Origin: Tachypleus tridentatus
Lineage: Eukaryota > Arthropoda > Merostomata > Xiphosura > Limulidae
NCBI RefSeq assembly: GCF_004210375.1
Contig: NC_134834.1
Location: 16,795,027 to 16,859,026, forward strand
Length of the DNA: 64,000 bases
Direction: 5' to 3'
Numbering within the stretch: the stretch's first letter is position 1; each line of letters opens with the position of its first letter. The position numbers and the translations under genes were made by a program. The notes under the pieces are model-generated. The model saw only the letters and a list, made by a program, of their open reading frames with translations. It was not told the DNA's origin and did not search any database. This document shows, one piece after another, positions 45,818 to 57,800 of this stretch.

Positions 45818-48800
45818 GTAAGTGCAGCTGCGTCCCGTGGAATGCGACTGTGTCCCCTTTGGCCTAATGAAACAGGCTTGAAATTCGTAGTTTTTTTTTC
45901 CCGCCTATACCCTATTTAAGTGTTGTTTTTTTAGGAATGGACATTGCTTTAACTGCACTAAAGGATAGTTGAAAATTAAATTTATCCAGCTTATTTGATT
46001 GAAGAATGAATAATAAATACCAATTATTTTAGTACTGACTATAAGAAGCAATTAGTAAGCATAGTAGTAGTGTAGCAGTGGACTGATGTAGTGCGAGACG
46101 TAGCAAAGTCACATACCAAGAAAGGGGTTACCTCGTGAGGGGAGGAAAGGGGGTGACGTAGCCATTCATAAAGACTAAACTACTTTTATGACCTTGTTTG
46201 TAATATCTTTCAGAAACATCTTAATTTCGTCAGTTGTATTGACCAAGTATTTTGTTTTACTTTTCTCGTCGAACGTTTTAATTTCATTTGATCAGACTAT
46301 AAAGTATGACATATTAAATGGAAACTAACTTATTCACGAAACTTGGTTATGAATAAAACCACCTTGGCTATGTAACGTAACTTGTAATTTATAAACGTTA
46401 TAAGATTAGGTTATAAGTTGTTTAAGTTATGAGGATACAGCTGCTGCAAGGTTGGTCTATTTTTATATTAATGTTTAGTATAATTTTATTAACTATTCAG
46501 TAGCATGATTGATGTAAATAATCAAAACGTGTTAACATTTGAGGGACAAATAGGAACATGTAGCGTCAACCTGTGATGTTCTTTTTTGTAAAAAAAACAA
46601 CTTAAATACAGCCCTGATAATTTAAATTTTTATTTTGCTTTTTTTAAATTTACTGCATCTACCAAATTTGAAGGCAATCCATTCCAAAAAGAGAAAAGAA
46701 TTTTACTGATCTTTCAAATTTTTGGAAAGACCATCGTATGATATAGACGCACACATTTAATTTAAAGACAACAAATAACTTGATATACCAAGACCGTCCC
46801 ATATGCTAAACTAAATTTAAAACACTAGCTGCCTTCTATTATTAAAATATTAATAACTTCCTTTGAACTCCTTTAAATTTATTGCATATACCACATCTTA
46901 AGACAGCCATTCCAAGAAGTCAACCATCTAAAGCTGTCTTAGGTGAAGATGACTCCTAACCAGTCAGAATTTGTCTTCCTTAGTCCTACCATTAAGTAGA
47001 AACAATGTTGATACATCAACACTTATCAACAACAATCTTAAACACCTCAGACTTGCACGCATATACACACACAAATTCTTCAGATATCATAATCTGTCCT
47101 ATCTTAATCTTATCCATCCCAAGTATCATCAAAGTAGCCCTCTTCTGGACCCTGTCCATCAATTCAATGTCCTTATTAAGTTAGAATACCCAAGACAGAG
47201 TTACATTGCTTGAAATGTAGCTTAACCTGTAACTAGTACAATGAAATGATAAAAGCTTATAGTCTTGTATTCAGTGTTTCTATAAATACAACACAAATCT
47301 TATTTGGTACAACAATAGCTTAGTAAACTTAGGTTAAGTTGTGAACTTATTAATTATCTAGTTCTCACAACTCAAGTTTAGACATTCTGATTGTCTGAAA
47401 GTTTGAATTCTGTGTTTTATTGTTGCATGACAAATTAACGTTTACTTAATGAAATGTTTTAAAAACATTAGACTTACTGTGGTTCAATTTGACTGTTGTT
47501 GAAAGACAAGTGATAAAGGTGAAAGAGGATAGTTTTATACAAGCTCCAACCTGAGGAAGGATTTGAACAAACCACAATGTGAAGTGTAAGCTACAAGTAA
47601 CAGTTGTGTATTTAAACAAACCACAATGTGAAGTGTAAGCTACAAGTAACAGTTGTGTATTTAAACAAACCACAATGTGAAGTGTAAGCTACAAGTAATA
47701 GTTGTGTATTTGAACAAACCACAATGTAAAGTGTAAGCTACAAGTAACAGTTATGTATTTAAACAAACCACAATGTAAAGTGTAAGCTGCAAGTAATAGT
47801 TGTGTATTTAAACAAACCACAATGTAAAGTGTAAGCTGCAAGTAACAGTTGTGTATTTAAACAAACCACAATGTAAAGTGTAAGCTGCAAGTAATAGTTG
47901 TGTATTTAAACAAACCACAATGTAAAGTGTAAGCTGCAAGTAACAGTTGTGTATTTAAACAAACCACAATGTTAAGTGTAAGCTACAAGTAACAGTTGTG
48001 TATTTAAACAAACCACAATGTAAAGTGTAAGCTACAAGTAACAGTTGTGTATTTAAACAAACCACAATGTAAAGTGTAAGCTACAAGTAACAGTTGTGTA
48101 TTTAAACAAACCACAATGTAAAGTGTAAGCTACAAGTAACAGTTGTGTATTTAAACAAACCACAATGTAAAGTGTAAGCTGCAAGTAATAGTTGTGTATT
48201 TAAACAAACCACAATGTAAAGTGTAAGCTGCAAGTAACAGTTGTGTATTTAAACAAACCACAATGTAAAGTGTAAGCTACAAGTAACAGTTATGTATTTA
48301 AACAAACCACAATGTAAAGTGTAAGCTGCAAGTAATAGTTGTGTATTTAAACAAACCACAATGTAAAGTGTAAGCTGCAAGTAACAGTTGTGTATTTAAA
48401 CAAACCACAATGTTAAGTGTAAGCTACAAGTAACAGTTGTGTATTTAAACAAACCACAATGTAAAGTGTAAGGTACAAGTAACAGTTGTGTATTTAAACA
48501 AACCACAATGTAAAGTGTAAGCTACAAGTAACAGTTGTGTATTTAAACAAACCACAATGTAAAGTGTAAGCTACAAGTAACAGTTGTGTATTTAAACAAA
48601 CCACAATGTGAAGTGTAAGCTACAAGTAACAGTTGTGTATTTAAACAAACCACAATGTGAAGTGTAAGCTACAAGTAACAGTTGTGTATTTGAACAAACC
48701 ACAATGTAAAGTGTAAGCTACAAGTAACAGTTGTGTATTTAAACAAACCACAATGTGAAGTGTAAGCTACAAGTAATAGTTGTGTATTTAAACAAACCAC

Positions 48801-51800
48801 AATGTAAAGTGTAAGCTACAAGTAATAGTTAATTGTCACTTTGTAATTTTGTAACTACTGTGTTTTTTAGACATGAAACAACTTTTGGTGTTACTTGTAT
48901 AAACATCTAAATGCACGAGCAACAGACACTCTGTTAATGACATGAACACAATAACACTTTCTTCATAAAGAAGTAATTTTAACAATATTCAACTTTATTG
49001 TAAAATATTTGTAAGCCATCACACATTGAACATAATTTAAAATGTAATTTTATTCACACAAAGTAAAAATATGTTTTGTGAAAGATATTTTCGTACCTAT
49101 AGATATAAATGTACGATTACCAGACAATGAATGATAGAACATGATTTTTATGTATTGTTGACTATACTAAATACATATATTTGTCACTGGGGAGATAAAA
49201 TCACAACTTTTGTATAAAGCAATTGTGTATTAGTCCTTAGCTTTAAAAGGTTGCATTAAATGTTTAAAAATAAATAACTTAACAGTGAGTAACTTCTAGT
49301 TTTATCCAACAAATTACTTTAAAATACTGTTTTTCTGAAAAATTGAAATTAGATCCAGAAAATGTATCTATAGTGAAGTATAACAAATACACTACTGGTT
49401 CACTCTAATGATAAAACTTAAGACAGTGGCACACTGAACTGACAGTTGGAGAGTTGCTTATATTTATGTTAGCTACACATAACAATAATACAGGTTGAAC
49501 ACAAAAAGAACAAAGCAGCTTGCCAGTAGTAACTGATATCGGCATGTTCTTTTGTGTGTGTTCAACTATGCAGTCATAGCCTATTGTTTTTATCTTTAAT
49601 TCAAGGTCCATTCAGTATACATTATTAAAAATAACATTATAAACATTTGATTTAACTAAGTGTGTGGGAACAGTATACTGGACTGATACTATTAGTAGAA
49701 GAATAATGTTTACTGTAAGGATATCTTCATAAAATATAGCAAGATCTTAGTAAACAGTACAATATTGTTGTGGTAAGAGTAGCCCAACAGTTGACAGTGG
49801 GTTATGATGACTAGCTGCTTTCCCTTTCCTTTTACTCTGCTAAATTAGTGATGGCTAGTGCAAATAGACCTCATGTAGCATTGCAAAAAATTCAAACCAA
49901 ACACAATTATGTGATAACTTTGATATAAAATCCATAACAGCACGTTGAGTGGTACTTTTAGGATAATGAGACTTTCACACTTTTACCCTACCCATGCACA
50001 TAGTGTTAATTACACAAAGTGTGAAGAAATAAAAAAAAAATTAATGCATTATAAACTCGTAGAATGTACAGAAAAGTATGATAAATATTAGTTCGTTAGT
50101 GCAGTTGTGACATAAGAGTTGATCTTATTGTCAACAGTTTAATTCTTTTAGTAGTTTTGTGTTTTTGAGAGTTAGAAGTTTTACATAACATGGCAAGTTT
50201 CTAGTGGATAGATAGTGTGTGCTTTACTTTGTTGGGGGAGATGTTGGAGGGGAAATGAAAAACTAAATAAGGGTAGTTTTAAACTAGGACCAGACGGTGG
50301 TGATGGCCAGGAAAACTAAATACATAAAGAATAATAAGAAGAGAAAAGTCTAGGATAGGAAATTATTATAGTAGTAGTTATAAGGATAGGCTTAATTGTT
50401 ATTGTTGGAAGTTATAAGGATAGGCTTAATTGTTATTGTAGGTAGTTATAAGGATAGGCTTAATTGCTATTGTTGGTAGTTATAAGGATAACTTAATTGC
50501 TATTGTTGGTAGTTATAAGGATAGGCTTAATTGCTATTGTTGGTAGTTATAAGGATAGGCTTAATTGTTACTGTTGGTAGTTGTAAGGATGGGCTTAATT
50601 GTTACTGTTGGTAGTTGTAAGGATAGGCTTAATTGTTACTGTTGGTAGTTGTAAGGATAGGCTTAATTGTTACTGTTGGTAGTTGTAAGGATAGGCTTAA
50701 TTGTTACTGTTGGTAGTTGTAAGGATAGGCTTAATTGTTACTGTTGGTAGTTATAAGGATAGGCTTAATTGTTACTGTTGGTAGTTATAAGGATAGGCTT
50801 AATTGTTACTGTTGGTAGTTATAAGGATAGGCTTAATTGTTACTATTGTAATACTAGAAGTATAAGAAATAAAACAGATGACTTTAGAACATTAGTAGGA
50901 ATGGAGGATTTTCATGTATTGGAAGTAACTGAAACATGGCTAAACACAGATTATTTTAATAACAGAAGTTTCTTTGAAATACAGGGTTGCAGGCTATTTA
51001 CTATGGACAGAGTATTAAAGATGGGTGCGGATATGGTTTTATGTGTAAAGTGCGAGTTGTATCCTGAGGATATTAAAGATAACAAGAAGGAGACTGAATC
51101 TGTTTGGGTTTCTGTTTATGTGAATGAAGGAACAGTCAATAAATTTAATTTGTTGATGGTATGAGGGTCTTGGATGTTGGTGACTATAAAGAGGATGCTG
51201 CTGATTTACTACAGGATTTAGATCACTTAGTGAGTTTGGAAAATAAACAGCAGATAGGTTTTGATTATAATAAGTAAATACATGTGGGTTATCATAGTTT
51301 GAATTACAAGTATAATGTGGATAGGAACAACCTTAATGTTATGAAAGGAAGGGGTCTTGGTGTAATAGTCAGTCTTCAGAGCCATTCAAGCTATTGCTAG
51401 TAGTATGGTAAATAGGATTTTAGGTTGCATCTACAGAAGTATTGAATACAAATCTAAAGAGGTTATACTTTCATTGTACAGATTACTGGTTAAGCAATAT
51501 TTGAAGTACTGTGTTCAATCTTGGGCTACTTACCTCAGGAAGGACATTGAATTGTTGGAAAGAGTTCAGAGAAAGGTTATTAGTGTGGTATCTGGCATGA
51601 AGGTATTGTTATACAAGAAGGTGTTAAGATCTCTTAAATTGTTTTCTCTTGGAAAAAAAGAATAGTTAAGGGGAATCTGATTGAGGTGTCTAAGATTGTA
51701 AAGAGAACTGACAGTGTTTGGAATGAGGGATCTAAGATTGTAAAGAGAACTGACATTGTTTGGATTGAGGTGCTTAGGATTGTAAAGAGAACTGACAGTG

Positions 51801-54800
51801 TTTGGATTGAGGTGTCTAAGATTGTAAAGAGAACTGACAGTGTTTGGATTGAGGGGGTCTAAGATTGGAAAGAGAACTGACAGTGTTTGGATTGAAGGGT
51901 CTAAGATTGGAAGGAGAACTGACAGTGTTTGGATTGAGGTGTTTAGGATTGTAAAGAGAACTGACAGTGTTTGGATTGAGGTGTTTAGGATTGGAAAGAG
52001 AACTGACAGTGTTTGGATTGAGGGGTCTAAGATTGGAAAGAGAACTGACAGTGTTTGGATTGAGGGGTCTAAGATTGGAAAGAGAACTGACAGTGTTTGG
52101 ATTGAAGGGTCTAAGATTGGAAAGAGAACTGACAGTGTTTGGATTGAAGGGTTTAAGATTGGAAAGAGAACTGACAGTGTTTGGATTGAAGGGTCTAAAA
52201 TTGGAAGGAGAACTGACAGTGTTTGGATTGAAGGGTTTAGGATTGGAAGGAGAACTGACAGTGTTTGGATTGAAGGGTCTAAGATTGTAAAGAGAACTGA
52301 CAGTGTTTGGATTGAAGGGTCTAAGATTGTAAAGAGAACTGACAGTGTTTGGATTGAAGGGTTTAGGATTGGAAAGAGAACTGACATTGTTGATGCATCA
52401 TTTTTTAATATTTAACAATGAAACTGGTAGGACTAGGGGGACAGGTTTAAATATTGACAGGGTGGTTAGCCTTTGGAATGGGTTGCCTTCAGATGTTGTA
52501 GAGGCAGTCAATTTAGTTTAGTTTGAGAAAAAGCTTGAAAAGTGTATGAACAATGAGGACTGGCTTTAAGTTAGTTTTGTGTGTGGAACAGCTGAGATGG
52601 ACAAGTACATTCTATGTGACCTCTGAGTGTTATGTTATAATGTAGTTAATAATGATGTAGACATGCACTAACTGGACAATGCGGAGGGGGCATTTGCCCC
52701 TTTCTATCCTATGTGTTAGGTATTTGTGGTAGGTAAAACCTAAGGCAATGAAGTTAAATAGGTGCTGTAGTGTTAACAACATACATTTACATTATGTTCT
52801 GAACTTTTATAAATAAATACATAAATTATTTCTGTAAGGTACCTTATTGAAGATTTCATGGAACTGTATGTTAACAGAGAAAAATGTATTTTTAATCAAC
52901 AGAATTTACTAAACGGATTTTCTAATCTAACATTTTTAGGTATGTTAAGGCTAAGATGTTTGCTGACTGCTCGGGTGAGGAACTACCGTATGGTTGGGAA
53001 CAGTGCTATGACCCAGTTGTCGGTTATTTCTATGTTAATCACATCACTCGTAAGTACCCAATAAACTTGGTATTTATCATTATCAAGATTTTAAACCACA
53101 CTTTAATATTATAATACTCTCACAAAGTGACCAAATACTTGACTGCTTATCAAACTGTACATGTCCTATCTGATTTGGTTTTCAAAAAATAACTTAGTTA
53201 AAAATGCTTAAGGATTTTGATATTCTTAAGTTTTATTAAACTATGTCAACTGTATTCAAAGATTTCTAAGACAATTTTTGTTTCTTAAAGAGGATTTGGT
53301 CAATTATTAGTAAATAATCCCGCCATTGTTTACTTAAATTGTTTTTCAATAAAGACTAGGACATTTAAACTGAAATATTTAAAGCCACATAAATGTAAGT
53401 TACATAAAATATTTTGTGAAGGAGAAAGGAGCTTATTTTATATTTTTTGATTTAAAGGTTAAAATGCAGGGGCAAGTAATTGTTTAATAATGGGTTCTAC
53501 TCACATCTTAACTGACATGTTGTCAATGAATCTAAGCTGACCATTGCTGCAAACTGGGAGTTTGTGCCCAAGAGAGATCTTTAACAGAAATGCTGCATTG
53601 GAAAAAATACTGATGTTGGTGAAAGTGATTATAAGTTTTATATTTTGTTTTTCATTTTTGTTCTTTGATTTTATGGAATTTTAAATTTGAATTCAAAAAT
53701 TTTTAAGCCTAGTTTTGTAATAGGAATTTAAACTACATATATTTCTGAAATTGTGTATTATTGGTTTTTAAAGAGAAGTACAGTCATGGCCTTGTAGAAA
53801 CAATTTTAAATCTTTGTAGACTGTTCAATTCTAAATAGATAATTAGATATATGCTGTGAAAGGATATTTTAAAGACGGTTTATTTTTTTAGTCATTTATA
53901 TTTTGTTTCTGCATTAAATCTTTGGATACCTTGATATTAGCTGCTATCTGATTTATGACACAGGCTTCAATCATTTAAACATACAAGTTTAGCTAGAAAC
54001 ATCAAAAATTTTATAATTTTTCTTTGATAGATACAAATCAGCTCGAAGATCCAAGACATCAGTGGCACCAGCTACAGGAAGCAATGCTCAAAGAATATCT
54101 TGTCTTAGCTCAAGAGGAATTATCAGTAAGTTTTTAACTTTCAGTCGAGGAGTTGGTACAAAAGTGAAGGTAGAGTACATGACGTACAATTTTATTTTTA
54201 AATATTGTTATTTTAATCATTTTGAGTGTAAGGTCTGCATGAAGAGAAACCTGTGAAACTTTAAATTTGCAATTGTACTTGGTAAATCAGGTATCGTTTT
54301 TGGAGGGTGAATAACTTATTAATTAAAAATCAGAAAAGATGAAAGATCAGATAATCATTATATCATTTTTTTTTTCCTTTAGGCTAAACAAGAAATATAT
54401 GACGTCAAACAGCAGAGACTGTCTCTGGCTCTTGAGAATTATTATCAACTTCAAACCACTATAGCAGAACTTAATAACTGTCATTCTGATAGCAGCCTAT
54501 GTTCAACATTTTCGAACAGTAGCGTAACTAAATATGATCCTGATCTTTTAAGGGTTGATGTGGCTTTAGCACGAGGCGTGTGGAAAGGCTGAGACAAGAA
54601 CTTCGTCAGATTCGTAAAGAGATGCATTATAAAGAAGAAGGCATAAAACCTTATCTCAGTGAGTATTAGTTATTGCATTTATGTAAGTGGAATAACTTGT
54701 TCGATATTGGAACTGGTTCTTAAACACTAATTGTCCTATTTGTTGTGTGCTCAGTGTGGTCAATTGGACAGTTTTCCAGCCTATGGATGATGCCCAAAGT

Positions 54801-57800
54801 TTGAGCTGTGGTATGCAGCTGAACACCCTCTGCACTTTCTGCTTGGTGATTTATGAATGTAACAGACATTCTTCTGTTAAATTAAGAATATCCAAATAGT
54901 AGATGGAGGGGTGCTGATTTATTGTGCTTTTTTTGGCCAGCAATCCTAAAATAGGATTGGAAGTGCCTGAATCCTAAGGTTTGATCTCCCAGTTAGCTAG
55001 TGCATTACATGAGGTGACGCTTAGAATGAAAATACTGGTTTGTATTTTTCGTGTTTTAGAAAGTATACAATTAAAAGTACTGTGTTTCATTATGTATAAA
55101 TGTTTTTAGTTTTCAGTTTTTCATTCAAATTTGATTTATAATTTATCAGCAATTTGATATATAAATCCCAAGATTGTCTACAAATGTAAATGGGAAATTT
55201 CAGTATTAGATTTAGAAATATTGAACTGTTTAAGACTAAATGGTCTGCTTTGTACACATACTGTTTTCAATAAAGAGATGTGAAGTTACCCCACACTGCA
55301 GTGAAACATTTAATGAATTGGTTTTTCTCTTGTTTTAAACTTTATTGAATATTTCTGTGTAAATACTCTACATTTTCAAAACATTACTCAGTAATAGTAA
55401 TAAAGAATTGAACTTATAGCCGTAGAGAGTTTATAGATGTGTTGCTTTTTGACATTATAGTAAGAATAAGAAATCTTAAATGTTACATGATCTATTACAA
55501 TATATATGTAAAAACGGCTCGTTTGGGTTGAGAAAATATTTTACGTGGAGGAGCGAACAACGTTTCGACCTTCTTCAGTCATCGTCAGGTTCGCAAAGAA
55601 AGAAAGAGGTAACTGACCGGAAGCTGACCACATTTTCTCAACTCAAACGAGCCGTTTTTACATATATATTTCTCTACAAGTGGGTTTTCTCGACATCACT
55701 GATTATTACAATACAGCACTTGAAATAAGGTTTTAACGAAATGCTCAATTTCAGAGTGGATCGTCAGTTTTGTGATCAGAACACATTCTACACTCTAGAG
55801 GAAACTCGAGCCATTTTGGAAGAGCTTCAGAATATTCAAAAATCATTGAGGATTGGTAAAAAAGAAAAGGAAGAACTAATAATGGTAGAGATAATTAAAA
55901 TTTGGAAATCTTCAGAAAGAGTTCTGTTGTGTTGATCATATTGTATTTGTAATTAACTTGATTTAAAATATTCTAAACAACCATTAGTGTTAAAACTTTG
56001 TGTAATGAAAGCCTCTAAAATTAAATTATTTCTTTATATAATTATGTGTCAATTAATTTTCAAAACTGTCAAAGCAAGTTTGTGTTTTGTTTTTTACAAA
56101 GATCTGCCTGAAGTTTTTGTTATTAAATTTCAAGATAAAGCTATATTTTTAAGATATTCATTTAAATGCTTTTCATTAGTGTATAGATTTTGTAAAAAAT
56201 AAAAATCTTTCTAAATGAAGTGAATTTATTTTATTGTTGCCGAAGCTTAGAAGTCTCAGTATATGCATTCATTTAGTAACAGTTGGAAACTGTTTTCATG
56301 TTCCTTAAACATGAAGTTATTAAATAATGTGTCAAAAAAGTTTGTTGCATTTGAGTTCACAAGCTATACCCAAAATTTCTGTCATTTTAATATATTTCTT
56401 CTGTTAGGTGTAGCTCGTATGATTCGTAAACGATGTGTCTTTTCAATGATAGCTCATTAAAGAAATGTAACTGAAATTTTTCCATTTATTTCAATACACA
56501 ATTTGTGGTAACACTGAGTACAGAATTTGATTTAGTAAAAGTTACCAAGGTAATGCAACTATTTGATAGTGAACATTCAAGATGAATTGACCTTTTGGTT
56601 CGTGGATCTGGACAGTAAGTAGCTTTGAAACAAATAGGGGATGCTAATTGACCATAAATAGTTATCAGTTTTACTTAGGTAGATTTTTTTAGGAAGCACC
56701 TTTATCTTTTCAGAACGTTTTAAATTTAACGAGCGACTTGTCTTCTCTCCACCTGATTTCATCTGATGATCGAAACGTGTGTACCGTAAAGGAAAAATGT
56801 AGCACATTTTCTCAAACTGAGATGTCAGGAGAGGTAATTATAACTACTTGTTTTATGAATTTCAGTCGTTTTGTGCCTTGTTTTTCATTTTAGTCACTGT
56901 CCATTAGTTTTTAGTCTGTGCTAATCACTTAACATAAGTTTTTAATGTTTAACCTCATAAAAATCGTACATGTATGTTTTTATACTTTTTGTTTTGTAGA
57001 AAATATAATAATTCTTAAGATTTGGGAATTAACATGATAATTTTAGTTATTATTCCAATGATATAATTATTCTGAAAATTCTTTATTATCTCATAGTTTA
57101 AGTTCAAGAGAGGTTTAGTTTATCTACATTTTGATTGACGTACGCTATTGGGTCAAACTAGTTTGATATTTTATTGTTTGTTTATTTTATATAAATAAAT
57201 AAATTTTCCAATCTCTCAACCTACTGTTCTCGCATGTTTTGTTTACATCTTTTCACCTTTTGCAGTAATAATGTTTTCATGTTAAAGGTATGTCTATTTT
57301 ATCTTGAGTAAAGTAAGTTTTTAATTCTCATAAATTATAAAAGAAAGTTTGCATCTCAAGTTTTTATGGTTTCAGATTTTTACAAATAATTTAATAATAT
57401 ATATGTCATCTTAAGTTCTTTATTTCAAAAAATTCTTTAAGTTAATACTCCATGAAAAGAAGTGCTTTTTTCCTTCATAAAATATTGACCTAAAATCTAT
57501 CATTATGCTCTTGTTGGATTGTTTAGAAAATAACTGTTCCAATCTTTTCCTATCACTTTATGATAGTAACAACATATACTAAAATAATCCTAAAATAGGT
57601 ATGTATTTAAATTTATTCAGCACATTTGTTTAAAATACCAATGAACTTTTTTTGGCAGTATGGCCATCTTGGAGTTCGGTTAGCTGAGATGGCTAATCTG
57701 AGACTTCATTATGAAGAGATGCGTAAATTTATCCATCAGGTGCAGCAGGAATTAGCCGATTTAGAAAATTTGACACCTCCTGAAGAAATGGAGTCTGAAA

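Larger units (their letters stand above)
50190..52690 (+). mobile_element. CR1-like LINE copy B, internally deleted, with two arrays
   Basis: It begins before a 34-bp array (50365-50840), then an endonuclease segment at about 50840-51160 ([43 protein letters not shown]). The RT core is mostly missing: sequence jumps to the C-terminal half ([35 protein letters not shown] at 51405-51665), then the 45-bp array (51665-52395) and a 3' UTR to about 52690. So it lost the palm and cannot move on its own. It lies in kibra intron 1, same strand. Confidence 0.85.
45818..52939 (+). other. kibra intron 1
   Basis: A 7.1-kb intron. 45818-46630 shows nothing recognised. Then come LINE 3' ends (46640-47215), the 49-bp array (47562-48832), unmarked AT-rich DNA (48833-49766), a SINE-A piece and LINE B. 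Confidence 0.85.

Noticed and set aside
47446-47673. 75-codon minus frame at the start of the 49-bp array
   Set aside because: Its repeats are array units read backwards; 49 is not divisible by three and the frame soon ends.
51566-52387. 273-codon minus-strand frame with [14 protein letters not shown] repeats as a protein gene
   Set aside because: It is the reverse of the 45-bp LINE array. A period divisible by three without stops keeps frames open on both strands. No start context or non-repeat domain supports a gene.
56714-56833. kibra exon 6 as a captured Penelope-like end, because of ctgatgatcgaaacgtgtgt
   Set aside because: The exon also encodes FSQTEMSG at the place of human SSQTDISG, and keeps phase with both neighbours. 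The resemblance to the hammerhead-like cores is probably chance.
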